DNA of 64,000 bases from Nocardia nova NBRC 15556 (GCF_001613005.1 NZ_BDBN01000011.1:1-64000), one strand, 5' to 3'; counted from the first letter of the stretch, positions 26,560 through 39,032 are shown. Translations and numbers: made by a program. The notes: generated from the letters alone by a model not told the origin.

Positions 26560-27933
26560 TCAGCCCTGTTTGCGGTGCGGAACGAATTCCAGCGTCAGCA
26601 GCGCGAGCACGGTGAAGACGATTTCACGCCAGCGGATGAGGACGAAGCGCTGATTGCCGAAGGAGTTGAACTTGCGCAGGAACCGATACAGCGATTCCAG
26701 CCGGATCAGCGGATCCAGCGTGCGGGCCAGCACATAGATGACCTGCTTGGAGCGCGATCGTTCCTTGTCGGCGAACAGTTCGGGGAATGCCGCGAACGCC
26801 AGCGAGATGCGGTGCACGTCGTGGTCACGGCCGTAGTCGACGAGGTCGACGATCATCCGCTCGTCCAAGCCGTTCGGGGCATCCTTGCGCCGCCACGGCA
26901 CATCGAGGCTGAGTTCGCTGCCGTGATTGGAGGATCCGTAGCGCTGGAATCCGGCGACCCGGCCCTCACCGTCGCGGGCGATCACCACGAGCATGCCCGG
27001 ATTCCGGCCGTCGAGCAGATGGTCCAGGATCATCGAGAAGCCGCGGGTCTGGTGGCCGGTCCCCCACTCGTCGACGATGCCCAGCAGCGCCTCGCGCATC
27101 TCGCGGTCGAGTTCGCGTTCGGGAATCACCTCGGTCTTGACGCCGAAGTTGCGGGTGCGGCTCACCGCCTGGCGCAGGTTGCGGAATTTGCGGCCGACCA
27201 TATCGAACGAGTCGACCTCGACCACCACGTCACGGCCGATCGGAATGGCGTGCAGGCCATGATGATCGGTCGCGCGGGTGCGCCACAGTTCGGTGACCGC
27301 GGGGCTGGCGCCCAGCACCGCGATCCGCCAGCCGCGCGCGGAAGCGAATTCGGAGAACTCGGCGATGAGCCGGCCGAATTCGGCGCAGTTGCCGACCGGG
27401 TCGCCCGCGACGACCGCGATGCCGAAGCGCGCGCGGTAGCCGATCGCGGCGTTCGAATCGGCGCTGAAGAAATAGGATTTGGCCGAATGCAGGGCGAACG
27501 GGGCCAGCGGATCCTCGACGGTGCGGTCGACCAGTGCGGCGATGCGATGCTGCTGATCCGGTTGCGGGCGCGAACTCTGCGGCAGCATCAGGATCAGGCC
27601 CGTGGAGGCGAGGCAGACGAAGCCGACGGTGCCGTGGTCGCTGCGGTAGGCGATATTGGACACCCCGAGCACGATCACCGCGACCGTGAAGTGCGGCAGC
27701 GTGATCGGCCGCCGCAGATGCAGTCCGCGCGCCACGAACAGGCCCGACAGCGAAATCGCCACGAACCAGCCGCGATTGACACCTTCCCGGGAGGCGCGGT
27801 CGGCCGCGTACAGCAGCACCACACCGACCAGCAACAGCACCACGATCAGCGGAACCCGCACGGCGCGGATCGGATTCAGGGCGGCGTGCCGATAGGTGCG
27901 GTAACCGGTGACGGCCGAATTGAGTTCAGCCAT
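26560..27933 (-). CDS. MprF-like protein (DUF2156, phosphatidylglycerol lysyltransferase type)
   Basis: A 457-residue membrane protein. The N-terminus has about four hydrophobic segments (residues 27-130). A cytosolic DUF2156 domain follows (FALHSAKSYFFSADSNAAIGYRARFGIAVVAGDPVG, KFRNLRQAVSRTRNFGV, LSLDVPWRRKDAPNGLDERMIVDL), built from tandem GNAT-like folds. In MprF this domain transfers aminoacyl groups from tRNA to phosphatidylglycerol, lowering surface charge. The large flippase domain is absent. ATG 27933 is chosen for GGAG 6 nt upstream; it overlaps the stop of a 26-codon ORF. Lipid specificity is not shown. Confidence 0.82.
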   Translation of the reverse strand: MAELNSAVTGYRTYRHAALNPIRAVRVPLIVVLLLVGVVLLYAADRASREGVNRGWFVAISLSGLFVARGLHLRRPITLPHFTVAVIVLGVSNIAYRSDHGTVGFVCLASTGLILMLPQSSRPQPDQQHRIAALVDRTVEDPLAPFALHSAKSYFFSADSNAAIGYRARFGIAVVAGDPVGNCAEFGRLIAEFSEFASARGWRIAVLGASPAVTELWRTRATDHHGLHAIPIGRDVVVEVDSFDMVGRKFRNLRQAVSRTRNFGVKTEVIPERELDREMREALLGIVDEWGTGHQTRGFSMILDHLLDGRNPGMLVVIARDGEGRVAGFQRYGSSNHGSELSLDVPWRRKDAPNGLDERMIVDLVDYGRDHDVHRISLAFAAFPELFADKERSRSKQVIYVLARTLDPLIRLESLYRFLRKFNSFGNQRFVLIRWREIVFTVLALLTLEFVPHRKQG

Positions 27934-28013
27934 CACGGTCTCCGATCACGCAGCGCATCGCGTGTGTCGTCGAGTTGGTGGGCGCTGCGCACGTCCACGA
28001 ACATCCTCACCAT
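27933..28013 (-). CDS. 26-residue leader-type ORF coupled to the MprF-like gene
   Basis: Reads MVRMFVDVRSAHQLDDTRDA and ends in a basic tail. It has a strong ribosome binding site (GGGAGGA, 5 nt before the ATG at 28013). Its TGA overlaps the ATG of the MprF-like gene (TGATG), which suggests translational coupling or attenuation. There is no similarity to a known family. The length is below usual gene-calling limits, so it would be missed routinely. Confidence 0.5.
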   Translation of the reverse strand: MVRMFVDVRSAHQLDDTRDALRDRRP

Positions 28014-28051
28014 GGCGGTCCTCCCGAATGGTCGCGTACCGATACAGTATG

Positions 28052-28067
28052 CGGAACGCTCGTTCCG
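28052..28067. promoter_or_regulatory. Inverted repeat (probable operator) upstream of the leader ORF
   Basis: CGGAACG-CT-CGTTCCG has perfect 7-bp arms with a 2-nt centre, a geometry common to TetR-type operators. It lies 38 nt upstream of the leader ATG. TACTGT on the minus strand between the two could be the -10 box. Confidence 0.5.
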
Positions 28068-28311
28068 GCTCTGCGGGGCCCCTCGCACGGTCAGGACGGC
28101 ACAGCACACTCTGTACCAACCGATATCGCGTCCGGTCTGTTCCCCGCAACACGTTTTCGGCCCACAAAGCCGGCCGTATCGCGAGAATTCATCGCCGGTC
28201 CACGAAAGCGCCGCCTACCGCCCCCGGTGACCGACGTGACCGCGACAACCGCCGCGCCCACGCATCGGTGTCACTGATCGCGTACCCCGCCGCGACGGAT
28301 CTACGCCTCGC

Positions 28312-31300
28312 TCACCCGCCGCCGAAGACGCGTTCGACGACCGTCTTCGCCCGCCTCGTGACGCGCATGTAGTGGTCGAGGAATTCGCTGCCGTCGTCGG
28401 TCGGCCAGCCCGCGACCCGCGCCACGGCCGAGAGCAACGGCCCGGGCCCGGGCAGCTGGTCGGCGGGTTTGCCGCGCACCAGCACCAGGGCGTTGCGGGC
28501 CTTGGTGGCGGTGAGCCAGGCGTCGCGCAGCAGCTCCACATCGAGGGCGTCGAGCAGTTTGTTCTGTTCGATCACCGCGAGGCATTCGAGCGTGGAGGTG
28601 TTGTGCAGCTCCGGCACCTCGTGCGCGTGCTGGAGTTGCAGCAGTTGTACGGTCCACTCGATATCGGCGAGACCACCGCGGCCGAGTTTGGTGTGGGTGG
28701 CCGGATTCGCGCCGCGCGGCAGGCGTTCGGAGTCGACGCGCGCCTTGATCCGCCGGATCTCGCGCACGGCCTCCTCGGAGACCCCGCCCTTGGGATAGCG
28801 CACCGGATCGATGGAATGCAGGAACCGCAAACCCAGTTCCTCGTTGCCGGCGACCTGATGTGCGCGCAGCAGCGCCTGCACTTCCCACGGCTGCGCCCAC
28901 TGCTGGTAGTAGGCGCGATAGGCGGCCAGGGTGCGGACCAGCGCGCCGTTGCGTCCCTCGGGCCGCAGCCCCGCATCGACCTGCAGCGGCGGATCGGTAC
29001 TGGGCGCGCCGAGGAGCCGCTGCACCTGTTCGGCGACGCCGATCGCCCATTTCACCGCGACCGTCTCGTCCGCGCCGGGACGCGGATCGCAGACGAACAG
29101 CACATCGGCGTCGGATCCGTAGCCCAGTTCCATCCCGCCGAGACGGCCCATGCCGATCACGGCCAAGTCCGCGGGCGCGGGCGCCTGATGTTCGGCCTCC
29201 CAGGCCCGGATCACGGCCTGCAGCGACGCCTCGAGCACCGCGACCCAGACCCATGACAGCGCCCGGCACACCCGCGGCACCTCCAGCATGCCGAGCACGT
29301 CGGCGGAGGCGATGCGGGCCAGCTCGTGGCGGCGCAGCGAGCGGGCGGTGGCCACGGCCCGTCTGGGATCGTCGTAGCGGGCGGCCCCGGCCAGGATGCT
29401 GGATCGCACATCCTCGGCCTTCGGGGTCAGCAGCAGCGGCCCGTCCGGTCCGTCGGCGAACATCCGGATGGTTTCGGGCGCGTTGATCAGCAGATCGGGC
29501 AGATAGGCCGAGGAGCCGAGCACGATCATCAGCCGCTGCGCGATCGCGCCCTCGTCGCGGAGTTCGCGCAGGAACCAGATCTGGTCGTCGAGGCCTTCGG
29601 ACACCCGCCGGTAGGCCAGCAACCCGGCATCGGGATTCGGTGTGTCACCGAGCCATTCGAGCAGGGTCGGCAACAGCAGCGCCTGGATGCGGCCCTTGCG
29701 CCCCACCTCCCCGGTGAGCGCCTTGAGGTGGCCGAGGGCGTTCTCCGGGGCGGCGTAGCCGAGGGCGGCGAGCTGGCGGACCGCGGCCTGCGGACTCAGG
29801 CGCAACGCGGCGGCGTCGAGGCGGGCCACCGATTCCAGCAGCGGGCGGTAGAACAGCTTCGCGTGCAGCCGGCGCACCCGCAGGGTGTTGCGCTTGATCT
29901 CGCTGCGCAGCACCCCGACCGCGTCCTGGCGCCCGTCGGGACGCATATGCGCCGCGCGAGCGAGCCAGCGCATCCCCTCCTCGTCGTCGGATGCGGGCAA
30001 GGTGTGGGTGCGCTTGAGCCGCTGCAACTGCAGGCGGTGCTCGAGCAGGCGCAGGAATTCGTAGGAGGCGGTGAGGTTCGCGGCGTCGTCGCGGCCCACA
30101 TAGCCACGCGCGGCCAGCGCGGTCAGCGCCTCAACCGTGCCCGGCACGTGCAGCGATTCATCGGCCTTACCGTGCACCAACTGCAGCAGCTGCACCGCGA
30201 ATTCGACGTCGCGCAGGCTGCCGTGGCCGAGTTTCAGCTCCCGCTCGCGCATGTCCTCGGGCACCAGGCTTTCGACCCGGCGCCGCATCGCCTGCACGTC
30301 GGCGACGAAATCCGGTCGTTCCGAGGCGCTCCACACCATCGGCATCAGCGCCTCGCTGTACTGCCTGCCGAGTTCCAGATCGCCGGTGGCCGGGCGGTTC
30401 TTCAGCAGCGCCTGGAATTCCCAGGTGCGCGCCCAGCGCTTGTAGTAGGTGATGTGCGAATCCAGCGTGCGCACCAGCGCCCCGGCCTTGCCTTCCGGCC
30501 GCAGCGCCGCATCGACGTCGAAGAACGCGCTGCCGGCGATGCCCATCATCTCCGCGGCCAGCCGGGTGGCGGTGGTGTCGGCGGGTTCGGCGACGAACAC
30601 CACGTCGACATCGGAGACGTAATTGAGTTCGCGCGCACCGCATTTGCCCATCGCGACCACCGCCAGCCGGACCGGAACCGGGTCGTCGGGGCAGATCCGC
30701 GCCACCGCCACCGAGAGCGCGGCGGTGAGTGCGGCATCGGCGAGGTCGGTGAGATGGTTGCCGACCTGCTGATACGGCAGCACCGGTTCGTTCTCGACGG
30801 TGGCGGCCAGATCGTGGGCGGCCAGCACCATCAGTTGATCGCGATATCGCTTGCGCAGCAACGCGATCGCGTCGGGTCCGGCATGGGTGGCGCGGTAGAG
30901 CATCGGCGCGGCGTTCGGCCCGGTCTCGGGCGCGGCGCCGACCACGTCGAGCAGATCGTCGAGAATCTCGCGCGTGCTCGGCAGTTCCCGCAGCAACAGC
31001 TGCCAGCTCGCCGGATCGGCGACCAGATGGTCGGCGAACGCGCTCGACGAGCCGATCAGCGCGAACAGCCTGCCGCGCAACGACAGATCGGTGCGCAGCG
31101 CGGAATCCAGTGCGGCCCAATCGGACCCGAGCGCCTCGCGCAGGCGGATCAGGGTCAGCAGCGCCAGATCGGCATCCGGCGACCGCGACAACGCCCACAG
31201 CAGTGCAACGCTGTCGACATTGTCCCAGGCGAGCTCTCGTAACGACGCGGCTGCCGTCGGCTCCAGCAATCCCAGCCGACCGGCACCGGGCACTGCGGGA

Positions 31301-31323
31301 CGTGCAGTCGGTGGCCGGACCAT
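28312..31323 (-). CDS. glnE: Bifunctional glutamine synthetase adenylyltransferase/deadenylyltransferase
   Basis: A 1003-residue enzyme that adenylylates and deadenylylates GlnA1 at its tyrosine to match activity to nitrogen status. Two nucleotidyltransferase domains are evident. The N-terminal one carries [13 protein letters not shown] (deadenylylase half). The C-terminal one carries [17 protein letters not shown] (adenylylase half). Each is followed by its helical partner with [13 protein letters not shown] and [13 protein letters not shown]. Length is normal for actinobacterial GlnE. Its target gene glnA1 is 10 kb away; mycobacteria have them adjacent. Confidence 0.97.
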   Translation of the reverse strand: MVRPPTARPAVPGAGRLGLLEPTAAASLRELAWDNVDSVALLWALSRSPDADLALLTLIRLREALGSDWAALDSALRTDLSLRGRLFALIGSSSAFADHLVADPASWQLLLRELPSTREILDDLLDVVGAAPETGPNAAPMLYRATHAGPDAIALLRKRYRDQLMVLAAHDLAATVENEPVLPYQQVGNHLTDLADAALTAALSVAVARICPDDPVPVRLAVVAMGKCGARELNYVSDVDVVFVAEPADTTATRLAAEMMGIAGSAFFDVDAALRPEGKAGALVRTLDSHITYYKRWARTWEFQALLKNRPATGDLELGRQYSEALMPMVWSASERPDFVADVQAMRRRVESLVPEDMRERELKLGHGSLRDVEFAVQLLQLVHGKADESLHVPGTVEALTALAARGYVGRDDAANLTASYEFLRLLEHRLQLQRLKRTHTLPASDDEEGMRWLARAAHMRPDGRQDAVGVLRSEIKRNTLRVRRLHAKLFYRPLLESVARLDAAALRLSPQAAVRQLAALGYAAPENALGHLKALTGEVGRKGRIQALLLPTLLEWLGDTPNPDAGLLAYRRVSEGLDDQIWFLRELRDEGAIAQRLMIVLGSSAYLPDLLINAPETIRMFADGPDGPLLLTPKAEDVRSSILAGAARYDDPRRAVATARSLRRHELARIASADVLGMLEVPRVCRALSWVWVAVLEASLQAVIRAWEAEHQAPAPADLAVIGMGRLGGMELGYGSDADVLFVCDPRPGADETVAVKWAIGVAEQVQRLLGAPSTDPPLQVDAGLRPEGRNGALVRTLAAYRAYYQQWAQPWEVQALLRAHQVAGNEELGLRFLHSIDPVRYPKGGVSEEAVREIRRIKARVDSERLPRGANPATHTKLGRGGLADIEWTVQLLQLQHAHEVPELHNTSTLECLAVIEQNKLLDALDVELLRDAWLTATKARNALVLVRGKPADQLPGPGPLLSAVARVAGWPTDDGSEFLDHYMRVTRRAKTVVERVFGGG

Positions 31324-31575
31324 TCTCTCAAATTACCGTCACGGCCGAGCATGCGGAAGTTGCCTGCTCGCAGGCGGTGGAGGGAGTGCTCGGCCGACGT
31401 CGGTCACGGAGCCGATTCCGTTTCGGGAAGGGCTGCGGGAACGCCGCCTCCCGCCGGCCTACCGGGAACGAGCCGTATCGGGTCGGAGGCCACAGCAAGC
31501 TCGGCCCCGAGCCGCCCATCGCTCGGACCCGGATCGAGCGCCCCCTACCGCGGCATCGGCGTCCGCGCCGAAATG

Positions 31576-31608
31576 GGGTCGACCGCGCGCGCAGCACGCG
31601 GCCGACCC
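31576..31608 (-). terminator. Hairpin after panB
   Basis: A 12-bp stem with one G-T pair (outer arms GGGTCGAC... and ...CCGACCC on the + strand) around a 9-nt loop, 5 nt beyond the panB stop. The remaining 31324-31575, between glnE and panB, shows no gene. Confidence 0.5.
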
Positions 31609-31613
31609 GTTCC

Positions 31614-32477
31614 TCAGAAGCTGTGTTCCGCCCCCGGATAGGTACCCTGCGCTACCTCTCGTGCGTATTCCACTGCGGCGCTGCGCAATTCGTCGCCCAC
31701 GCGGCCGAAGCGCTTGACGAACTTGGCCGTCTTACCGCTGGTGTAGCCGGCCATGTCCTGCCAGACCAGCACCTGGGCGTCGCAGTCGCTGCCGGCGCCG
31801 ATGCCGACGGTCGGGATGGTCAGCTTGTGGGTGACCTGCCCGGCCAGCTCGGCGGGCACCATCTCCATCACCACGGCGACGGCCCCGGCCTCCTGCACCG
31901 CGATGGCGTCGGCGATCAGTTGTTCGGCCCCGTCGCCGCGGCCCTGCACCCGGTAGCCACCGAGGGTGTTGACGCTCTGCGGGGTGAAGCCGATATGCGC
32001 CACCACCGGGATGCCGGAGGCGGTGAGCCGGGCGATGTGCTCGGAAACCCGTTCTCCGCCTTCGAGTTTCACCGCGTGCGCACCACCCTCCTTCATGAAG
32101 CGGGTGGCGCTGGCCAGCGCCTGTTCGGGCGAGCCCTCGTAGCTGCCGAACGGCAGATCGGCCACCACCAGGGCATGCGGCGCCCCGCGGACCACGCCGC
32201 GTACCAGCGGCAGCAGTTCCTCGATCGTGATCGGCACGGTGGTGTCGTAGCCGTAGACCACGTTGGCCGCCGAATCGCCGACCAGCAGCACGGGGATGCC
32301 GGCCTCTTCGAACAGCTTCGCGGTGGAGTAGTCGTAGGCGGTCAGCATCGCCCACTTCTCGCCCGCGGATTTCCATTGCTGCAGGTGCTGTACTCGCGTC
32401 TTCCGCCGGGAAGTTGTCGGTGCGGCACCGTAGGCGGTGGTTTCGGAAGCAGGATTATCCTGAGCAGCGGACATCAT
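31614..32477 (-). CDS. panB: 3-methyl-2-oxobutanoate hydroxymethyltransferase
   Basis: A 287-residue TIM-barrel enzyme adding a hydroxymethyl group from methylene-tetrahydrofolate to 2-oxoisovalerate, the first committed step of pantothenate (CoA) synthesis. Motifs are [33 protein letters not shown] (metal Asp), [10 protein letters not shown] (catalytic/metal Glu) and [21 protein letters not shown]. An N-terminal extension of about 25 residues precedes the conserved part. The ATG at 32477 follows AAAGGGACG. It is divergent from the exported hydrolase gene, as in the mycobacterial panB/Rv2224c region. Confidence 0.97.
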   Translation of the reverse strand: MMSAAQDNPASETTAYGAAPTTSRRKTRVQHLQQWKSAGEKWAMLTAYDYSTAKLFEEAGIPVLLVGDSAANVVYGYDTTVPITIEELLPLVRGVVRGAPHALVVADLPFGSYEGSPEQALASATRFMKEGGAHAVKLEGGERVSEHIARLTASGIPVVAHIGFTPQSVNTLGGYRVQGRGDGAEQLIADAIAVQEAGAVAVVMEMVPAELAGQVTHKLTIPTVGIGAGSDCDAQVLVWQDMAGYTSGKTAKFVKRFGRVGDELRSAAVEYAREVAQGTYPGAEHSF

Positions 32478-32683
32478 CGTCCCTTTCGTCTGTCCTCGAG
32501 GCCCGATCGGGTCCCCGGGTTGCTATGACCCGTCCAGTCTGCCACCGCGGCAGTGCCGCGTTTAAGGCGTGCACGGGATGGGATTCGTCACACGCGGCGG
32601 GAACGACGCGGCCGGCGGAGGCAGCCCGCTCAACGACGGAGGCCGCCGCGGACGCCGCAATGATCACAGGCGGAGATGGAAGG

Positions 32684-34234
32684 ATGGCGCGCATGTCCTT
32701 GTCGCGATCCGGTCGCGTCGCAGCCGCGGTGGCCCTGATGTGTGTGGCCGCCGCCTGCTCGTCGACGTCGAAGAATCACCCCGTCGCCCAGCCGTCCGCG
32801 CCGAGTCCGGCCGCGCTGCAGAAGTACTACACCCAGGTGCCGGCGTGGGGCAGCTGTGACGGATTCGGCGATTCCTCGACCCGATTCCCGCAGGGCACCG
32901 AATGCACGCACATCTCGGTGCCGATCGATTACGACAAGCCCGAGGGCGCGACCGCGCAGATCGCGGTCTCCCGGATCAAGGCGACCGGGCAGCGCATCGG
33001 ATCGCTGCTGTTCAACCCGGGCGGGCCCGGCCAGGCCGGACTGTGGATGGCCGCGCAGGGACAGGACACCCCGCTCGCGCAGCGATTCGACCGCATCGGT
33101 TTCGATCCGCGCGGTGTCGGCGCCTCCACGCCGCTGATCGAATGTCTGACCGGGCAGCAGTGGGATCAGCAACGCGCCGAACCGCCCAAGGACTACACCC
33201 CCGCCGGCATCGCGGCCGCCGAGCAGGAGAACAAGGACTTCGCCGCCCACTGCACCGAGAAGACCGGCAACGAATTCCTCGCCCACGTCGGCACTCGCGA
33301 GGTGGTGCAGGACATGGACATCATCCGGGGAGTGCTCGGCGACGACAAGCTCAACTACGTCGGCTACTCCTACGGCACCCGGCTCGGCTACACCTACGCC
33401 GAGAAGTTCCCGGACAAGGTGCGGGCCATGGTGCTCGACGGTGCCCTCGATCCGGACGCCGATCCGGAGAAGGAATCGGTGCAGCAGGCCGCCGGATTCC
33501 AGAAGGCGTTCGACGCCTACGCCGCCGACTGCGCGAGCAAACCGGACTGCCCGCTGGGCCAGGACGCGAGTCAGACGGTGGCCCGCTTCCACGATCTGGT
33601 CAACCCGCTCTGGAACCATCCGGCCGAGACCCGCGACGGCCGCGGGCTCACCTACAGCGACGCGGTCACCGGTGTGCAGAACACCCTCTACGCCGAGGAC
33701 AGCTGGAATGTGCTGAGCGCGGGCCTGGCTCAGCTGGCCAAGGGCAAGGGCGACATCCTGCTGCAGCTCGCCGATCTCTACGACGGCCGCAGCAAGGACG
33801 GCACCTACGACAATTCGCAGGACGCGTTCCTGGCCATCCACTGCGTCGACGATCCGGCCATCAAGGACCGCGCCGACACCGATAAGCAGGACGCGGAATA
33901 CCGCAAGGTTGCCCCGTTCCTCGACGACGGCCACGCCACCGGGCAGGCGCCGCTCGAGATGTGCGCGTTCTGGCCCGTGCCCAACAGCGGCTCCCCGCAC
34001 AACATTTCCGCACCGGGCCTGCCCAAGACCGTGGTCATCTCCACGACCGCGGATCCGGCCACCCCGTATCAGGCCGGTGTGGATCTGGCCCATCAGCTGG
34101 GCGCGGCGCTGATCACCAACAAGGGAACCCGCCACACCGCGTTCCTCTCCGGGGGCGTGCTGTGCGTGGACGACGCCGTCTTCGCCTACCTCATCGACCT
34201 GAAGACACCGCCGGAAGGACTCACCTGCGGCTGA
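32684..34234 (+). CDS. Exported alpha/beta hydrolase/serine protease lipoprotein (Hip1/CaeA-like)
   Basis: A 516-residue lipoprotein. The lipobox is CVAAAC (Cys about residue 26). The catalytic serine is S229 in VGYSYGTRLG. Asp lies in STTADPATPYQ and His in KGTRHTAFLSGG, within a C-terminal TAP-like domain. It matches the M. tuberculosis pair Rv2223c/Rv2224c (Hip1), cell-envelope proteases next to panB and glnA2; only one copy is present here. ATG 32684 is chosen for GGAG 8 nt upstream, with ATG 32693 as the alternative. The physiological substrate is unknown. Confidence 0.92.
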   Translation: MARMSLSRSGRVAAAVALMCVAAACSSTSKNHPVAQPSAPSPAALQKYYTQVPAWGSCDGFGDSSTRFPQGTECTHISVPIDYDKPEGATAQIAVSRIKATGQRIGSLLFNPGGPGQAGLWMAAQGQDTPLAQRFDRIGFDPRGVGASTPLIECLTGQQWDQQRAEPPKDYTPAGIAAAEQENKDFAAHCTEKTGNEFLAHVGTREVVQDMDIIRGVLGDDKLNYVGYSYGTRLGYTYAEKFPDKVRAMVLDGALDPDADPEKESVQQAAGFQKAFDAYAADCASKPDCPLGQDASQTVARFHDLVNPLWNHPAETRDGRGLTYSDAVTGVQNTLYAEDSWNVLSAGLAQLAKGKGDILLQLADLYDGRSKDGTYDNSQDAFLAIHCVDDPAIKDRADTDKQDAEYRKVAPFLDDGHATGQAPLEMCAFWPVPNSGSPHNISAPGLPKTVVISTTADPATPYQAGVDLAHQLGAALITNKGTRHTAFLSGGVLCVDDAVFAYLIDLKTPPEGLTCG

Positions 34235-34268
34235 CGCCACACATGCGGACCGGCGGTTGTTGCACGAT

Positions 34269-34300
34269 GTAACACGGATTTAACCGCGGGTGCCTACGCT
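34269..34300 (+). promoter_or_regulatory. glnA2 promoter region with GlnR-like half box and -10 element
   Basis: GTAAC-n6-TTAAC (34269-34284) resembles half of a GlnR site. TACGCT (34295-34300) lies 7 nt before ATG, consistent with a leaderless transcript. Only one half-site pair is seen, so GlnR control is uncertain. Confidence 0.35.
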
Positions 34301-34307
34301 CGCGCGT

Positions 34308-35645
34308 ATGGATCGCCAGAAGGAATTCGTGCTGCGGACGCTCGAGGAGCGGGACATCCGCTTCGTGCGACTCTGGTTCACCGACGTCCTGGGATATCTG
34401 AAGTCGGTGGCGATCGCCCCCGCGGAGCTGGAAGGCGCCTTCGAGGAGGGCATCGGATTCGACGGCTCGGCGATCGAAGGCTTCGCCCGGGTGTCGGAGG
34501 CCGATATGGTCGCCAAGCCCGATCCGTCGACGTTCCAGGTACTGCCGTGGTCCACCAGCAAGGGCCATCAGCATTCGGCGCGCATGTTCTGCGATATCGC
34601 GATGCCCGACGGCTCGCCGTCGTGGGCCGATCCGCGGCACGTGCTGCGCCGGCAGTTGAACAAGGCCGGTGACCTGGGGTTCAGCTGCTATGTGCATCCG
34701 GAGATCGAGTTCTTCCTGATCCGCTCGGCGCTCAAGGACGGCCGTCCGGTGCCCGCCGACAACGGCGGCTTCTTCGATCAGGCCGTCCACGACGAGGCGC
34801 CGAACTTCCGCCGCCACGCCATCGACGCGCTCGAATCGATGGGCATCTCGGTGGAGTTCAGCCATCACGAGGGTGCGCCCGGCCAGCAGGAAATCGACCT
34901 GCGCTACGCCGACGCGCTGTCGATGGCCGACAACGTGATGACCTTCCGCTACCTCATCAAAGAGGTGGCCATCGACGAAGGCGTGCGGGCCTCGTTCATG
35001 CCCAAGCCCTTCTCCGACCATCCGGGTTCGGCCATGCACACCCACATGAGCCTGTTCGAGGGTGAGCACAACGCCTTCGCCGATCCCGACGACCCGAACA
35101 ACCTGTCCGAGACCGCGCGTGCGTTCATCGCGGGCATTCTCGAGCACGCCAACGAGATCAGCGCCGTCACCAACCAGTGGGTGAACTCCTACAAACGGCT
35201 GATCCACGGTGGCGAAGCGCCGACCGCCGCTTCCTGGGGCCGGTCGAATCGTTCTGCACTGGTCCGGGTTCCGATGTACACGCCGAACAAGCAGTCCTCG
35301 CGGCGAGTCGAGATCCGCAGCCCAGACTCCGCGTGCAATCCGTATCTGGCCTTCGCGGTGCTGCTGGCCGCGGGCCTGCGCGGTATCGAGAAGGGGTACA
35401 CGCTGCCCCCCGAGGCCGAGGACGACGTGTGGTCACTGACCACCGCCGAACGCCGCGCGATGGGCTTCCGCGAGCTGCCCTCGACCCTGGACGAGGCGCT
35501 GCGGGCGATGGAGCGGTCCGAGCTGGTCGCCGAAACGCTGGGCGAGCACGTGTTCGACTTCTTCCTGCGCAACAAGCGTCACGAGTGGGCCACCTACCGC
35601 GCCCAGGTCACCCCGTGGGAGCTGGGCGAGTACCTGACGCTGTGA
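34308..35645 (+). CDS. glnA2: Glutamine synthetase-family protein GlnA2
   Basis: A 445-residue GS-fold enzyme. It keeps FDGSAIEGFARVSEADM, VHPEIEFFLI, MPKPFSDHPGSAMHTHMSLF, WGRSNRSALVRVP and EIRSPDSACNPYLAF. The adenylylation tyrosine region reads DDVWSLT, with W375 where GlnA1 has Y406, so GlnE control at that site is impossible. The actinobacterial GlnA2 subgroup includes gamma-glutamylpolyamine ligases as well as true GS activity, so the substrate is open. The start at 34308 gives the family length of about 446 residues. Confidence 0.95.
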   Translation: MDRQKEFVLRTLEERDIRFVRLWFTDVLGYLKSVAIAPAELEGAFEEGIGFDGSAIEGFARVSEADMVAKPDPSTFQVLPWSTSKGHQHSARMFCDIAMPDGSPSWADPRHVLRRQLNKAGDLGFSCYVHPEIEFFLIRSALKDGRPVPADNGGFFDQAVHDEAPNFRRHAIDALESMGISVEFSHHEGAPGQQEIDLRYADALSMADNVMTFRYLIKEVAIDEGVRASFMPKPFSDHPGSAMHTHMSLFEGEHNAFADPDDPNNLSETARAFIAGILEHANEISAVTNQWVNSYKRLIHGGEAPTAASWGRSNRSALVRVPMYTPNKQSSRRVEIRSPDSACNPYLAFAVLLAAGLRGIEKGYTLPPEAEDDVWSLTTAERRAMGFRELPSTLDEALRAMERSELVAETLGEHVFDFFLRNKRHEWATYRAQVTPWELGEYLTL

Positions 35646-35698
35646 TCGCCTGTGCGAGACCGGCTCCGGCCGGCCGCACCGACGATGGCCGAGCTGAT

Positions 35699-35713
35699 TA
35701 GGTTGTCCCGATG
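35699..35713 (+). promoter_or_regulatory. Candidate -10 box (leaderless) for the phosphotransferase gene
   Basis: TAGGTT is 6 nt before the ATG, and no Shine-Dalgarno sequence is visible. Confidence 0.35.
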
Positions 35714-36604
35714 AACGCCCCTGTATCGGTGGCCGATCAACCACTGCAACCACTGATCGACTGGGCCACCCGGGAACTCGCGCAGCGGGGACTGACCGTG
35801 ACCGGCGCGCAGGAGATGCGGCGGCGGGACTGGACGCTGCTCGCCCGCATCGAGACGAACGGCGGAGCTGTCTGGGCGAAGGCGAGTGCGCGCGCGTTCG
35901 CCCACGAGGGCCCGCTGCTGGCGGCCTTGGATCGGCTCGTTCCGGGATCGGTGCCAAAACCCCTTGCGGTACATCGTGAGAACGGATGGTTCCTCGGAGG
36001 CGACGGCGGCGAGACCATGCGAACCGGACCACTCGACCGCCACTTCGCACTCGACGGTACGGACGCGCCGCCGCCGCGTCCCCCGGGATGGGAATCGGTG
36101 CTGCGGTCCTACGCCGGCCTGCAGTACACCGTCTGCACGCACGCGGAATCGTTGCGCGACACCGGAACTCCGTACCTGCCGCCGGTGCGCCTGATCGAGG
36201 TCTACCGCCACTTCGCCGACCGCGCCCCGGGACTGGAGTTCGCGATCGAATCGGCCGCTGCCGAACTCGCGCGGTACGGCCGGCTGAGCGTGGAACACAA
36301 CGACCTGTATCCGGGCCACGTCTTCCGCGCCACCGCCGCGGTGTTCGACTGGGGCGATGCGCTGATCACCCATCCCTTCCTGTCCGTGCGCACGTTCCGG
36401 GATCCGCAGCGCGCGGCGTATTTCGACGCCTGGCGGGAACTGACCACCGTCACCGACCGCGAGATCGAGCTGGCCGAACGCCTCGCGCCGCTGACCACCC
36501 TGCGTTCGTGGCTGACCATCGACACGGCACCGGGCGGCCCCGGCGAACGGTTCGCGCCCTTCGTCACCGAGATGCTGGACCTGCTGCGCGCGAACTTCGG
36601 CTGA
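35711..36604 (+). CDS. APH-like phosphotransferase family protein
   Basis: A 297-residue kinase-like protein of the aminoglycoside phosphotransferase/choline kinase fold. The catalytic loop reads VEHNDLYPGHVF (HxDxxxxN variant) and the metal-binding segment is VFDWGDALITHPF. The N-lobe lysine is probably in AVWAKASARAF. The natural substrate is unknown; many actinobacterial members phosphorylate small metabolites rather than drugs. It appears monocistronic, with a leaderless start. Confidence 0.8.
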   Translation: MNAPVSVADQPLQPLIDWATRELAQRGLTVTGAQEMRRRDWTLLARIETNGGAVWAKASARAFAHEGPLLAALDRLVPGSVPKPLAVHRENGWFLGGDGGETMRTGPLDRHFALDGTDAPPPRPPGWESVLRSYAGLQYTVCTHAESLRDTGTPYLPPVRLIEVYRHFADRAPGLEFAIESAAAELARYGRLSVEHNDLYPGHVFRATAAVFDWGDALITHPFLSVRTFRDPQRAAYFDAWRELTTVTDREIELAERLAPLTTLRSWLTIDTAPGGPGERFAPFVTEMLDLLRANFG

Positions 36605-38985
<2,381 letters not shown>

Positions 38986-38991
38986 TCGGGC

Positions 38992-39032
38992 TTGACCTTC
39001 ACGTATACGTCAACCCCTACGGTCGCCCCATG
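38992..39032 (+). promoter_or_regulatory. MerR-type promoter/operator with 20-bp spacer, leaderless start
   Basis: TTGACC (38992-38997) and TACGGT (39018-39023) are separated by 20 bp, the elongated spacer typical of MerR-activated promoters. The palindrome ACGTATACGT (39001-39010) lies centrally in the spacer, with TTGAC/GTCAA outer arms. The -10 box ends 6 nt before the ATG, so the mRNA probably begins at the start codon. Confidence 0.65.

Noticed and set aside
27946..28167. 73-codon minus-strand frame upstream of the MprF-like gene
   Set aside because: It has no ribosome binding site, and the better-supported 26-codon leader ORF uses another frame in the same place.
29326..31242. 638-codon open frame antisense to glnE
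   Set aside because: Gln/His/Arg-rich shadow with no start signal, while glnE itself is fully conserved.
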